This document shows, one piece after another, positions 47,260-60,338 of a DNA stretch of 64,000 nucleotides. The position numbers and the translations under genes were made by a program. The DNA is from Austropuccinia psidii (taxonomy: Eukaryota; Basidiomycota; Pucciniomycetes; Pucciniales; Sphaerophragmiaceae), in NCBI GenBank assembly GCA_023105745.1, contig JALGQZ010000005.1, forward strand, positions 62,001 to 126,000. The letters run 5' to 3'. The notes below the pieces were generated by a model. That model had not been told where the DNA came from and did not search any database. It saw only the letters and a program-made list of their open reading frames with translations. Within the stretch, counting starts at the first letter, position 1; every line of letters starts with the position of its first letter.

Positions 47260-49400
47260 ATGACTACCAAAAGAGGCTCTCAATACTCCATCCAATCAGA
47301 TGGAGCTGGACTCAGAGGTAGAATTGATTCCTCAAAAGGGAGAAGGAAGGGCAATATCCCCAGTGGAACAGAATCCACACAAGGAAGTGCCTTATCCCAA
47401 AGGCAAGTCCCAGAAATGCCCATGATATATGAACCAGAGTTAGAACTAAGTATGGGTGACTCAAAAAGGTACAAATAACATTCAGAGGGCTCAAATAGAC
47501 ATTTACATGAGCCAGTACAAACAGTACTATACAGTGTACAAAGACAAGGACTGGGAAATGTTGCCCCAAATACACCAAGGAGTGATGAACTCCTGGCACA
47601 TCCTGAAAAAGTTCCTCAAAGAGGAGGAAATAGTGAGATACTCAAATGGATGGAATCCACTATCATCCAAAACTCAAATCAAAAAGATCAAGGAGTACCA
47701 TGCCAAAAAGAAGGAGGCAACCAAGGAAGAAGCCCCAGTAGCTTCTACCAGAAAGCCCCAAGTCAACCCACTTCCCCAAGAAGGGAAGAAGAAAAAGAAA
47801 AAGAATTGGAGAAAACCATATTCCCCAAGCTACAGGATTCCAAAAATCCAAAAGGATGCCATGGACAATGTTGTCAACATGGCCAGAACCTTGATGGAAT
47901 TCAAGGACAAGGAAGAATTAAGAATGAGACAACCTGATTTCCCAAAGAAATAACCTTGTCCAAAGATGTTGTAAATACTTTAACAGAAATTAAATATAGT
48001 ATATTACCTCTAAAAGAAATTAAAAATAGTTTATTATCATTACAAGAAATAAACAATAACTCATCTTCTTTAACAAAAATTGTTGTACAAAATAAAAAAG
48101 AAATTGACAACATTAAGTTTATTGTTGAAAATAATAAACCAAAGATTTTAATTGATAACACTCAAAAATTAATACAAGGACAACAAGAATTTTACAAATA
48201 CACAAAAGATATCAAAGATGAAACTTTGACAATCAATTATGACGTGATTATTGACAATCTTACAGAAAAATTAAACAAACTAAGTATTTCTGTAGAAAGA
48301 TTTGAAGAAAAGACTTCATCACACGGAAAATTACTTTTGGACCATGTGGAAAAGAGTGATGAAGCAAGAATGCATCTGAAAGATGACATTCAAAGTGAAA
48401 TAAGGCTTATTACTCAAAAAATGGATAAAATTAATGAGGCTAACTCAAATTTTCCAAAGTTATCAACCCCATTTTCTCACATAAGAAGCCCTGTTAAACC
48501 AAAAGAGGAATTAACAAATCCATTCATAACAGACTTAAGTCACCAAGACAATAACCAAGTCTTAATGAAGGAAGCACCTCAATGAAAAGAATCGCCAACA
48601 TTCACAGGAGAAGGTGAATATGACCACATGTCATTTATCAAGACAATTAACATGCTACAAGAAGATTATGCCATACCACATTAATTAATTACTGCAAGAT
48701 TACATTCATTGTTTGAAAAATCTGCAAAAAATATGGTATTATGGCATAAGACAAACAAATGGAAAAAACACCTGGTCTTGGTGGAAACAAGAAATAATCA
48801 CCAAGTGGGCTAATGATGCCTGGAGGTACAAGATAGAGAATGCATTTGAAAGTTCTTTCTTTGACCCAGACAAAGGCAAACCCTTAACTTGGTTCTTAAA
48901 ACAAGTTGACAGACTCAATAATGTGTTGTACCCAGAAATTTCACAAAGGATGGTGCACATGAAAGTACTTAAGAAATTTGGAGGAGAGCTAGAACATGCC
49001 CTGAGAAGCAGGTGTATAGAACCATGCTCCACAGAAGAGTATATCAATGCACTAGAGGACATAGTGACAAGAACAAAAATTGGCAGAAATTGGACATTAA
49101 AAGTCCAAATAAGCCATTTATCAAAAAAGATAAATCAAAAGAAGCTTTCAAGCCCAATACATCCAACAATAATGAGCAAATAAAATGCCATAAATGTGGA
49201 GGTACTGGACACTTAGCCAATAACTGCCTCAAAAAGGCAAATATTAATGAAATTGTGGGAACAGAAACCCACAATGACAAAGAGGAGGAATCTGAATATG
49301 AAAAATAAACAGAAGAGTCAGAAAGTTCTGAAATTGATGAAATTGATATAGTTAATGCACAAATCAATAAGATTGATATAATCTATGAAGTACTAGATGT
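47260..49400 (+). pseudogene. F2-a Gag
   Basis: Starts at ATG 47260 (MTTKRGSQYSIQ), with a stop after 72 codons at 47478. The main frame is interrupted through the ORF-X region and resumes at 47956-48585 with a coiled-coil-rich part (LKEIKNSLLSLQEI, NLTEKLNKLSIS). The Gag domain (ESPTFTGEGEYDHM, WSWWKQEIITKWANDAW) carries stops at 48583 and about 48683 and a frameshift near 48730. The zinc knuckle CHKCGGTGHLANNC at about 49187-49230 is intact, followed by an acidic tail. Structural particle protein by family, broken here. Confidence 0.7.
47456..47953 (+). CDS. Conserved +1-frame ORF in gag (ORF-X), F2-a
   Basis: Open in the +1 frame from just after a TAA at 47447 to the TAA at 47951-47953. 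Landmarks: RAQIDIYMSQYKQYY, YSNGWNPL, APVASTRK, a lysine-rich run, [25 protein letters not shown] and a charged end FPKK. The first ATG in frame is at 47507, inside the conserved block. The main Gag frame here has several stops, whereas ORF-X has none. This argues that ORF-X, not the Gag frame, was under selection across this stretch in F2. Confidence 0.65.
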   Translation: MTQKGTNNIQRAQIDIYMSQYKQYYTVYKDKDWEMLPQIHQGVMNSWHILKKFLKEEEIVRYSNGWNPLSSKTQIKKIKEYHAKKKEATKEEAPVASTRKPQVNPLPQEGKKKKKKNWRKPYSPSYRIPKIQKDAMDNVVNMARTLMEFKDKEELRMRQPDFPKK

Positions 49401-49409
49401 TAGCTCAAA

Positions 49410-50517
49410 CTTACCACAAGCTGGAACATCTGAAACAAACCTGACAAAAATACAAGATGCCAAAATGTATAGAACCAAAACTGCAAAAGGAATGGGATAT
49501 ACAGCTGGAAAATCAAGTATAAGTATTGTTATGGTTGATAACCAAGAAGGAAAAGTTAACTTGGATACAGGAGCATATTGTACCTGTGTTGGTAAAAGTT
49601 ATTTAAAAACCATTGTTCCAGATTGGCAAGAGAAACTTATGCCAATGCAAGGTGTCAAATTTAGTAGTGCAAGTGAGAGCATGAAGCCCCTTGGAATAAT
49701 TGATTTAACACTAATTTTTCCTCACCCCTCACAATGTGTCAGAATCAAAGTAGAATTTGTAGTGATGGACAGCTGTACTAGTAATCACTCCATACTTGGA
49801 AATAACTACTTGTCAATTTATGGTATAGATATCCCTAACCAAAAAGATAGATATTTTACCATAGGAGAAAACAAAAGATAAACATTTGGCTTCTTGAATA
49901 ACAAAAAGCAAATCACAGTTATTAAGAATGAAGAGAAAAGTCCATAAAAAGAACTTTTTATATCTGAACAGCTCAGAGAGGCAGAATTCAATCAAGAATT
50001 AACAGAAAAAATGAAAGAAAAATTGATTGACCTCTTATTTAAGTACAAAAATGCCTTTGCAACTGACAAAGAACCACTAGGTGCCATAATTGGGCATGAG
50101 GTAGATATAATTCTTAATGTGGAAAAACCTTATCCAACCTTACTAAGGAGACCTGCTTACCCAGTTAGTCCAGGGGCTAAAGAAGCCTTGGAGGTACACA
50201 TTAAAGAATTAATGGACCTTGGAGTATTAAGCAAATTAGGCCATAATGAACAGGTAGAAGTCACTACACCTTTCATTTTAACTTGGCATAATGGAGTATC
50301 AAGAATGGTAGGAGACTTCAGAGCCCTGAACACCTATACCATTCCAGACAGATATCCAATACTCAGAATCCATGAGACATTGACACAATTGTCACAAGCT
50401 TAGTTCATTACAGCCATGGATGCCTTAAAGGGTTTTCATCAGAATGTCTTAACAGACAATTCCAAGAAACTACTGAGGATAATAGTCCACTGTGGGATTT
50501 TTTAATACTTGAGAATG
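49410..50517 (+). pseudogene. F2-a protease and N-terminal RT
   Basis: The protease frame 49465-49881 contains VNLDTGAYCTCVG and SILGNNYLSIYGID with the catalytic DTG kept; it stops at TAA 49879. The RT beginning at 50011-50403 shows [36 protein letters not shown], then a stop and [10 protein letters not shown], ending at HCGIF. Compared with F1-a there are four stops and no shifts, so decay is moderate. The YIDD motif is not reached because of the deletion near 50518. Confidence 0.7.
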
Positions 50518-50518
50518 A

Positions 50519-50899
50519 TTGAAAGATTCCTTTTCAGGACCATTTATGATAAAAGCACTTCATGGACCCAATGCTGTGCAATTGGAACTCACAGGTGAAT
50601 TAATAAACAAACACCAAGCTTTCCCTGTAAGTCTGATAAAACCTTACAGCTCAAGTGACAAGAAATTATTTCCACTAAGAAATAAACCCCCACTTGAAAT
50701 TCCCCCCTTGGAAGAAGGAGAAGAAAATAAAATTGTAAAAGTCCTTAAAGAAAGAAGGACAAGAAACAAAAAAGAAAGAGAATACCTTGTAAGGTCTATA
50801 AATTCAACCCAAGAAGATGAATGGCTACTTGAAAGAGATATAAAAAATTCTGATAAACTACTAAGAAGGTTCAGACAGGAAAGAAAACCTAAAGAATAG
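50519..50899 (+). pseudogene. F2-a pol C-terminus (GPF motif and chromodomain-like end)
   Basis: A 126-residue frame directly after the deletion joint: [33 protein letters not shown], then a chromodomain-like end ([39 protein letters not shown]). It aligns with residues about 1775-1897 of the F1-a protein. In the family this tail guides integration to chromatin. Here it is out of frame with the upstream RT piece and has no own start before the first domain residue. Confidence 0.7.
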
Positions 50900-51017
50900 A
50901 AAAATCAAGCATTATTGAGCTTCAAGACTAACAAAGTCTCTTGAAGAGGTAGGACAGTGGATGATACCTTAATTACACATATCAGATTGTGGTACAATCT
51001 TTTTTGGTGGTAGGGAA

Positions 51018-52934
51018 TGTGAACCTTTGAGATATGACCACATACCCAAAAAGGTCACAAGGTATATTTAAAATAATTATACATTAAAAATAATAACCTT
51101 AAAACGACAAAAATGGCATAAATAGGCATAAAACTTGTTTTAACTTAAAGACCAATGAATAAACATGTGAGATAGGTTATACCATTGGATTCCCCATGGT
51201 AAAATACACATATACCATTTTTATGGCATATCTGTAAAGTCAATATTTAATGAGTTATAAGTAATAATACCTTACAAAAAACATAAATCCTTAATTATTT
51301 CAAATTCCAATGAAACAACATGTGAAATAAATGGTACCATTGGATCCTCCATAAACCTCTACACATAAAACAATTAAGAAGATAATCTCCAAAGTCAATA
51401 CTTAAGGAGTTAATCTGAATATATGCACTTTTTTGGTCAACGGATATATTCAAGGATTTTAGCTAATATCTTTTGAAATATACATGATAGAGTGATTAAC
51501 CAGAAATAAAGTCATCACATACGTGCTGTAGGAATACATAAATGAACTTTATTTCACAAGTTATAAACAAGGTTAAAACCTGTAAGGGATTATTGATTAA
51601 AATCAATAGAGCTGTTGACCACTTTGTTGTGAAAGTGGTCCAAACTTAAAAGAAAGTAAACAGTTGGATTCTACTGGTTCATTTGTGAAGAAAAATGTAT
51701 TTCCTATTACAATATTCAAGGTATAACCCCTTGAAATCATGGTTTGAAGTTGAAAATAATAAATTTCGACAGAAAAGATGAGTTACAAGAAAAATCATCA
51801 AAAATACAGTTTTGATGATGTAATGAAATTCTCTTGGAAGTTTAATTAGTAAATGCCAAGCTATCAGAATCCACTCTCAGAATAGCTTTAGCGCGTATAA
51901 CTTAAAGTTTATGCATGATCAAAGTTTAAGCTTAAATTTGATCATTTAACATCACTCACTGTAATCTTAATTTAAGCTTAACAGTCATATACGTGATAAA
52001 GCTGGTGAATACCATTATATTATTATTAATACTAATAAAATGTACAAAGTTTAGGCTTTTGCCAAGGCTATGATGTCCTCAAAATTAGAGTTATAGTGAT
52101 AACTCTAAATAATGCTGTAATTATGAGGTAAGATGGTTTCATCATGATGTAATCATCACCAAACCTTAGAATATTGATTGATTCTAGTAGAAAGCATCAG
52201 TACACGTCTACCAGCAGCCTGCTGGACTCTAGGAGGGAGGTATTTACTATAAATAGAGCTCTTTGTACTCTGTTTTCCCCTCAGACGCTTACAAAACATT
52301 AAATCATTAAATAAAAAGGTAATTTCTTTATTCTTTATATATAAAACTTTTATATCATTAAAGACCAAAGATAATCTTATAATAATCTCCATCTCTGATG
52401 TGAATATTGCAATTATTTAACTGTTTTGTTTAAATTTCTCTTAAAAACCTCTATTCCACGTAAAATCAAGAAAAATTGTAATCTCTCTTAAATTTTATTG
52501 TAACTACAATTTAAATAAGTTGTATTTACATCTATACACCTAAAATTATTCAAAATTATTATATTAAGCATTAAAAGTAGGTTATTTCTCTTATTTTAAT
52601 AATTTTTCTCTATTATTACTTTGATAATTCTCTAATTGATATAAATAGTATTTATATTAATTTATAACTTTAATATTAGTAATATTACTGTTATCAATTG
52701 TTTTTTATTGATAAAAAACAATTTTTTACGCCTTTATTATTTGTTGGTAACAATAATAAAGTGCTTTTAAATATATTAATTACCTTATATTAATATATTT
52801 ATTTTATTATATTACTATATTCATTTAATAATATAGTTATTTTTATCTTATTTATTTCATTTATAAGGACATTCATAGTACAATAAGTAAAATATTAGTG
52901 ATTTTTACTTCTTGTTTCATAGTCAGACCTTACA
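51018..52934 (+). repeat. 3' LTR of F2-a
   Basis: TGTGAACCTTTGAG to AGACCTTACA, 1917 bp, preceded by the purine-rich TGGTGGTAGGGAA. The GTATA duplication follows. Confidence 0.85.
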
Positions 52935-52939
52935 GTATA

Positions 52940-53292
52940 TGTAACATGGGATTTCTCACATTCCCATTATTTTGGTGTGAAATTGAGAAAAACAAAAGTT
53001 TTCACAATTCTCTTATGTGGTATTGAAGTATTCTCCATATTGGCGCCTCTTAGAGTTAATTTAAGCTTATTCTCTACATGGAGTTACCCTAGGTGAAATT
53101 TTGTGTATAATCCAAATCTGGTCTTAAATCCACGGATCTACTTACTCACAAAAATTTTATTCATCTTTTCTGAAATAAAAAATGATGAATTGTGAATATA
53201 TGCATGACTTATGGGTTATGCATAGTGCACAACTTATTTTTAAAGGGAGTTGTGGCTTATTTGGGTATGTAAAATATACCTCAAGGCTCACA
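52940..53292 (-). repeat. 3' LTR of F1-b, second part
   Basis: Continues the interrupted LTR to CTCAAGGCTCACA at 53292. Next to it, TTCCCTCCCACGAGG read in reverse is the purine tract of this element. Confidence 0.8.
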
Positions 53293-53436
53293 TTCCCTCC
53301 CACGAGGAAATACAATTGTACTAAGCTTTTACTAACTATATCAAGAAGAAAAAGGCCGCAAAGGGGGTTAATGTCCACTGTCCAACCTCTTTACATTCCT
53401 CAGATCAATTAATTTAAAGCACATTTATAGAAATAT

Positions 53437-55759
53437 TCAGCCTTGTGGCCTTCTTTCTTGTCTAAATCTTCTTAAGAGTTTATCTGAGTCAGGTATTTCT
53501 GATTCTGAAAGCCATTCATCTTCATACATATGTACTAGATTTCTATATCTGACAAGATATTCTCTTTTATTTTTACGCCTAAGTCTCTGTTCTTTAATGA
53601 CTTTTTTATCTTTCTGTCTTCATTCCGTTGCACTGGTGGTACAGTTAAAGGAGCTGGGTTCCTCAAAGGAAACAATTCTTTATCAGCTGGTTGATAAGGC
53701 TTTATCAAGCTCACTGGAAAAGTGGGGTGTTTATTTTCCAATTCACCACTCAATTCCACTTGAACTGCATTTTTTTTATGTAAGGCAATAATAACAAAAG
53801 GTCCTACATAAGAATCTTTAAGTTTCCTTGGACTTTTGATATTATTAAATTTCAAGGTTTAAACTATAACTATTTCCCCTAAATTGAAGTCTGGTAGTTT
53901 GTGACTATTGTCCCACTTCTGTTTTGCATAGTCAAAAGCGTCATCCACACTCTGTTTTGCATTATTTTTCACTTTATCAAGAATTATCTTGAAGCTGGAA
54001 GCTTTAGGATGAATTTAAATCAAGTCTTTCCTCAGTGTGTCTGCTGGGAGTCTTAGATTCCATTGTTTTTTCTAACATAGCAGGAATTTGGCCTGGAGAA
54101 GAATGGACTTATGTCTTTAAGCACCAGTCATAGGTAAATCCATCTTAGGCTTTGAATTCTAACCCATAAGCACAGAATCTTCTGATCATGTCTTCCAAAG
54201 CTTCAATCATTCTCTCTGCTAGTCCATCTGTTTGAGGGTGATATCCTGTTGAGAATGATAACTTAGTCTCAAAAAGTCTGTGAAGATTGGTCCAAATTGT
54301 AGATGTGAACTTGGGATCTCTGTCACTTATGATATTCTTAAATAATCCTGTAGGAGAAATAACTCTAATCCATAGAAGAAGAGCTGTATCCATAGCAGTG
54401 CCATTTTTATGACATGGTAATAATATGGGAGTCTTGCTATATCTGTCTACAATGACTAAACAAGCATCATAACATTTTTCACCACTTGCAGGAAGTGCTG
54501 TGACCCAATCCATATGAACAACTTCCCAAGGGGATTTTGGTTCTTGAATATGAATCATCAGTCCAAATTTCTTGCCTGTACTCCTGTTTTCTTTTTGGAA
54601 TCTGTCACAGTTATGGCAATATTTAATGGGTTCTTTTCTCCAAGATTTCCACCATGCACAGCTCTTCACCTTTTCAAGTGTTCTGTCTTCTGAAAGGTGT
54701 CCAGAGTAGATGCTATCATGGCATTCATGAAGAATGTTATTGATAAGCAATCTGCTACAAAATGTCATTACACAAGAATTTTTGGTTCTGTGGTAAATTA
54801 TTCCATAAAACAAGTTAAATCTTCCTTCAGAATAGGAATTCTTCCAAACCTCATCCAGTTCATTGACTAAAGATGTATCTTTGCAGTCTTTATCTAACAA
54901 GGGAGTCAAGATATGTCAATTCTTGTCTTGCTTATAAGATTCTCTGGCTTCTTCGAATAATCCAGTCCCAATATCAGTTATTTTAATTCCTTCAATTTGA
55001 ATCTGTAGTTCTGCTTCCAAAGGTACATAAGTTGGGTTATCAGGAGTATTGGCTAATGCCCACCTTCTAAGTCCATCAGTATTCTTGTGAATGTTTCCTG
55101 CCTTATGAGCTATAGTCATGTTACCTCTATATTCTTGAATGGCTATCTTCCATCGCAACATATTTCTGTTGTGAGTTTTCATGTTAAGAAGTGATTTCAC
55201 AGAATTACAGTCATTTATCACTTCAAACCCACTGCCATCAATATAATAGTGTAATTTCTCAAGTGCCCATACCAAACATAAGCACTCCATCTGGCTTCTG
55301 TTGGTTTCATTTGTCTTGAGATGTAAAAAACTTGTCCCTCTGTAGGTTTGTCACAAATAATTTGGACCTGATGTAGGGCTTCCCCTAGTCCATCTCTGCA
55401 TTCATCAATGTACAATTTAAAAGGTATATTCCAGTCAGGCATTAGGAGTAAAGGTGCTTCTGTAAAAGCTTTCCTTATCTTCTCATAAGCTTTAATCCTT
55501 TCCTGTGTCATCTCAAATACTGTCTGTTGATCACAGATTCTATAGAGTGATTTGGCTAGAATTGAAAATTCTTTCAGGTGTTGCCTTTAATAACTGGCAA
55601 ATCCAAGAAAAGACATCATTTCATTCTTATTCTGGGGTATTGGCTTAAGTAACACTGCTTCCACTTTATGTTTGTCAATAACCAAGCTTAAGCCAGAAAC
55701 AGTATGTCCTAAAGCTTTAAGTTCTTCAAAGCCAAAGTTGCATTTCTTGAGTGAAATCT
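53437..55759 (-). pseudogene. F1-b pol: RT end, RNase H, integrase, C-terminus
   Basis: The minus-strand stop corresponds to the F1-a stop. Blocks: GPF and chromodomain-like end (53440-53855, frameshifted), integrase core (54145-54909: [35 protein letters not shown], so the DDE residues remain), RNase H (54916-55290 and 55218-55511: [10 protein letters not shown], where the Ala/Ser after Asp is Glu; [16 protein letters not shown] in place of TDCNAV), and the RT thumb ([18 protein letters not shown]) up to the solo LTR at 55760. Stops and shifts between blocks make it inactive, but identity to F1-a is high. Confidence 0.75.
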
Positions 55760-57669
55760 TGTAAGATTTTACTATGAAACTGATCATAATATTACTACTA
55801 ATCAGCAGTACTATGTCTGTTCTTATGAAATATAATAATGAAATATTATTATAACCACAATTAAATAATTCAAAAATTATTTCTTTCATGTGTTAAACAC
55901 TACTAGTTATTTTAACAGTTAGCAGTAATTGTCTACAAGAATCAATTACAAGAAGAATTTAATAATAAAAACTTCTTTTATTAAAATATTGAATTATTTT
56001 AATATAAAATTATCTTTTGCAAGAATAGTTATAAAGATAATTCTTGAAGAAAACTAATTTTAGAGAAAAACTTCAAGAATTAAAAATAAATGACTCACTT
56101 ATACTCCAAAGAACTTATTGAAAGATATAAGTAGAGGAATTTGACATAGAATTGTGGACTTAAGGGATCAAAATGATTTATAGCAGGATTACAACAATAT
56201 ATAGTTGCATTCTATGATTTCACGTCTTTCTCATTGATTCTGAAATAATTAAAACACTTAAGAATAGTTTAATCAATACTTACTTGTTGGTAACAATGAT
56301 ATAAATGGATAATAAGATGATTTGATGTGGAAAAAACAGTAAGAAGAGGCTTCTTTTAAGTCAACAACAGCTCACAGAGGCATTCCATGGAGCAAACTGA
56401 AAAACCAGTGAGTGAGAAAACAATAAACCCTTTTTAATTATTGATTGCATCATCTGTTTTCACGTAAGATTATCATAATTACTTAATTGAGGCTTTTACG
56501 TGACTACTAACCCCAATATGGTTAAGAATAAAAGGAGTAACATCTGTAAATCTTCTTTTATTCAAAAATAATCATTTATTTCTCAAAGTTATCAATGTTG
56601 TTGGCAATTTAATCACAGTTTGTATTTACTGTGAATTTTTGAAGATTCAGTGTTTCATGTGGAATAATCAAAAATGGTCTGTAAGTAAAACCTTTAATTT
56701 TACTAGTAAAACTATACTTCTTCTTAGTTTTACTATAGATAATACAGTTCTCCATTGGTCCTGAAAGCTTCAGAGAGATTCATTAAGAACTGTATTTTTA
56801 ATGAATTTTTGAAGTTCTTACCTCATTTCTATGTAGAATTGCAAATATCAGTGTTTAGCTGGTTTCTATGAGGTAAATCAATGGATGCAAGTCCAAAAAA
56901 AACTTTTAATTACTCTTTTAGGGTCTATTCATGGAAATCAATTAAGAATATACATGGTTACAGGATTCTAAGTAGCTCTTTACCTCCTTGGCATGTCAAA
57001 ATAGCAGGTTATTTGCTATTTTCTTATGATTTACTGTAGTTTTAACATGGTAACCAAGTTCCCAAAGTGTTTTAGTTTACTAATTGGTCCAAGATCAGTC
57101 ATGGATCCAAGCTTTGGAGCTTTCCACACCTCTGAGGCCTCAGACGTTGGGTACCCTGGCTCTCTTTGATGTCTTTTGTCCCCCTTCCTTATTTTTCACA
57201 TCAAAATAGAAATTTAAGCTTCAAGTGAGATATCCACTATGGGTGTACCAAATGTCCATGTAAGAATACCATGATATTAAGTGCCCATAACATGCATAAC
57301 ACTATTCTTAGTGTATATGTAACATGGTATTTCTCACATTCCCATTATTTTGGTGTGAAATTAAGAAAAACAAAAAATTTCATGGATCTTTTATGTGGTA
57401 TTGAAGTATTTTCCATATTACCACATCAAAGAGTTAATTTGAGCTTATTCACTCTATGGAGCTACCCTAGGTGAATTTTTGTGTAGAATACAAATCTGGC
57501 CTTAAATCCATGGATTTACTTACTCAATAAAACGTTATTCATCTTTTCTGAAATCAAAAATGGTGAATTTGGGATACATGCATGACTTATGATTTATGCA
57601 TAATTCAGAATTTATTTTTAAGATAATTGTGGCCTATTTGGGTATGTAAAATATACCTCAAGGCTCACA
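55760..57669 (-). mobile_element. Solo F1 LTR in F1-b RT
   Basis: TGTAAGATTTTACTATG at the left, CAAGGCTCACA at the right, 1910 bp, exact target duplication AATCT at 55755-55759 and 57670-57674. The RT reading frame joins across it (VNMK then ISLKKCN). Confidence 0.88.
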
Positions 57670-57674
57670 AATCT

Positions 57675-58860
57675 TCATATTCACTCCTGTAGCTTTGTCA
57701 AGTACTATTTCAAGTCTTTCAAGGTGCAAAGACCATGAGTCAGAACATATGATAATATCATCAATATAAATGATAAGCCATCCTTCAGATAATTCTGTGG
57801 GAAGATGGTATTCATCATTCTTTGATCATGGGATGTTGCATTTTTAATACCAAATGGCATTCCAAGATACTCATAAATCCCACAGAAAGTGATAATTCTA
57901 AGGAATTTCTTAGCTTTGGATTTCAAAAGATTTTGATGAAAACCTTTCAATGCATCCATGGATGTTATATACTTGGCTTTAGACAATTCATTCAAGGCTT
58001 CTTAAATTCTAGGAATTGGATATCTATCTGGAACTGTGTAGGTAGTCAATGGTCTAAAATCACCAACAATAGTTGATTTATTATTATTCCAAGCAATAAT
58101 AACAGGTTTTGTCACTTAGCTTCCTCATTATGGCCTACTTTTCTTAGTACACCAAGTTGGATCAACTCTTGGATATGTTTTTCCAAGGATTCTCTAGCTC
58201 TGGGACTGGCTGGATAAGCTGGTCTTTTAAATACTGGAGGCTATGGTTTGACAATATTAAGAGTAATATCAACTTCATGCCCTTTAACAGCACCTAGTGG
58301 CTCATTATCAGAAGCAAAGGCATTATTATATATGTATAACACATCAATAAGATCATGCCTCATTTTGGGTGAAAATGATGGATTAATTTGTGCTCAAACA
58401 AGTTGATTAGCCCCAAATTCTTCCTTATTAGTATCTTTAACAGAAGATATTATAGATATTTGCTTTGGAATATTGGAAAAAGCAAAATTTTGTCTTTTAT
58501 TTTCTCCAATTGTAAAATATCTGTCTTTATGGTTATTGATGTCAATACCATAAATATTCAAGTAATCATTTCCAAGAATAATGTGCTGAGATGTGCAATT
58601 TTCCATTACTACTATCTCTGTTTTCATTTTTACACTTCCTGCTGGATGTGGAAATACAAGATTAGTGTCCAATATGCCCAAAGGGTACATATTATTACTG
58701 GCACTACTAAATTTTACACCCTCTAATGGTAATAGATGATTTTTACATCCAGGGAGTATGGCTTAAAGATAATCTTTGCCTACACAAGTAAAAAATTCCC
58801 CTGTATCCAAATTTACTCTTCCTTAAATATCATTCATCAGGATTGATGTGATACAAGATG
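57675..58860 (-). pseudogene. F1-b RT first part and protease
   Basis: RT block 57705-57995 ([36 protein letters not shown]) with the YIDD region shifted out of frame; the codons for YIDDII are readable at about 57755-57772 in the neighbouring frame. Upstream lie the start of RT and the linker, then the protease end (58394-58690: [20 protein letters not shown]). The DTG motif is readable near 58795-58806 (LDTG). Interrupted by several stops. Confidence 0.7.
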
Positions 58861-58870
58861 CTCCAGAAGT

Positions 58871-60338
58871 TTATCCTTTACAACTAGCAGGTTTGGGTTT
58901 ACACATTCTGGCATCCTGCATATTGATCAGGCTATTACAGTCCTCACTGTACTGTGGCAAGTGAGTATGGACTTCTGTGACCTCAAAGAAAGCTGTAATG
59001 TTTTCAATGGGATAGTCTTCTACTTGTGTATCCTCAGAGACTGCAGAATCTGGGTCATATTCCTCTTTCTCTTCAGTCCACTGAGCTTCTTCAATGACTT
59101 GAACTTCATTAATTTTTATCTTCTTGGCGCAAGTGTTGGCTAAATGTGCAGTGCTTACACATTTATGACACTTCAAAACAGGTCTTTCAAGCCCCTCATC
59201 TTCTCTGGAAGTTTTGGAGACCATTTTGGATTACATAGGGATTCTAGTCCAGGTTTTACCAATTCTTGTCCTAGTAATGATATCTTCCATGGCAATGATG
59301 TAGTCTTCTGTTGAACAGGGTTCTACACATCTGCACTTGATAGCATGTTCTAGTTCTCCTACACATTTTCTTAACATTTTTATTTAATCATAGAGTCAGA
59401 CATATCTGGGTATAAGGCAGATAATCTATCTTTCTGTTTGAGGAACCAAGTAAGTGGTTTATCCTTTTCTGAGTTGAAAATGGCACTTTCAAAAGAATTT
59501 TCAATTATAAATATGCAGGAATTGTTAGCCCATTTTGTGATTATTTCAGATTTCCACCAAGGCCAATCATTTTTACCATGATCTTGTCTCATTTTGTAAT
59601 ACCATTTCTTTGCAGTTCTGGTAACCAAGGAGTGTAGCTTGCCCACTATAATTTCATCAGGTATGTGAAAATCCTCTTTGAAAATATCAATTGTTCTGAT
59701 GAAATCAATATCATTGTATTCTCCTACATGAGAAAATGTTGTCCATTCTTCCAGTTTGGGAATATCTTTTGCACAGATAGGATATTCTCCTAAAAAGGGG
59801 GTCAGACTTCCTTTTACAGAAGGTTTCTCTTCTGTCAAAGGTGTAGAATGTCTTGGCACATGTGTTTCATAATTATTATGAATTTTCTCTACATTTGCAA
59901 TGATTTCATTTTTTAATTTTGGCCTCTGAATTTCACTTTTTGCCAAATGTGTGGCAAACTGATTGGTATTATTAATCATTTTCAAAACCTGTTCTCTCAG
60001 AGTTGCAAGCTGTTCATTGATGTGTGAAATGGAACATCTCCTATCTCATCTTCTTGAACTTGACATTTAATTTCAATTCTGTAACATGTATTGGTAATGG
60101 AATCAAGTTTGACATTTGTCAACTTATACCACTCAGTAGAAGCTTTGTCATTTCTCTTTAATTCACTTATATCTGATTTTATTTTATTTAACTGTGCATC
60201 AAATTTACCAAGTTCTACCTCAATACTAGATTTGAAAAACTGTATTTCTTCTATTATTTGCATGGAAAGTTCCTGTTCATCCTTTCCTTCTCTTTGGCTG
60301 GGAATTCCATGGGAGTTCTGGCCATATTGAAGACTCAA
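58871..60338 (-). pseudogene. F1-b Gag
   Basis: Blocks from the C-terminus: zinc knuckle CHKCVSTAHLANTC (58871-59224, all four ligands kept); Gag domain 59380-59985 ([37 protein letters not shown]); coiled coil 59997-60338 (SLQYGQNSHGIPSQREGKDE). Frames are separated by small indels. Everything upstream (gag start, ORF-X, leader exon) is missing: 60338 joins leader sequence within about 20 bases. Confidence 0.72.

Larger units (their letters stand above)
44551..52934 (+). mobile_element. Gypsy element F2-a, internally deleted, both LTRs
   Basis: 8384 bp: 5' LTR 44551-46524, internal 46525-51017, 3' LTR 51018-52934. The exact duplication GTATA lies at 44546-44550 and 52935-52939. The internal region lacks the second half of RT, RNase H and nearly all of integrase (joint near 50518). 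It is non-autonomous as it stands and nested in the LTR of F1-b. Confidence 0.88.
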
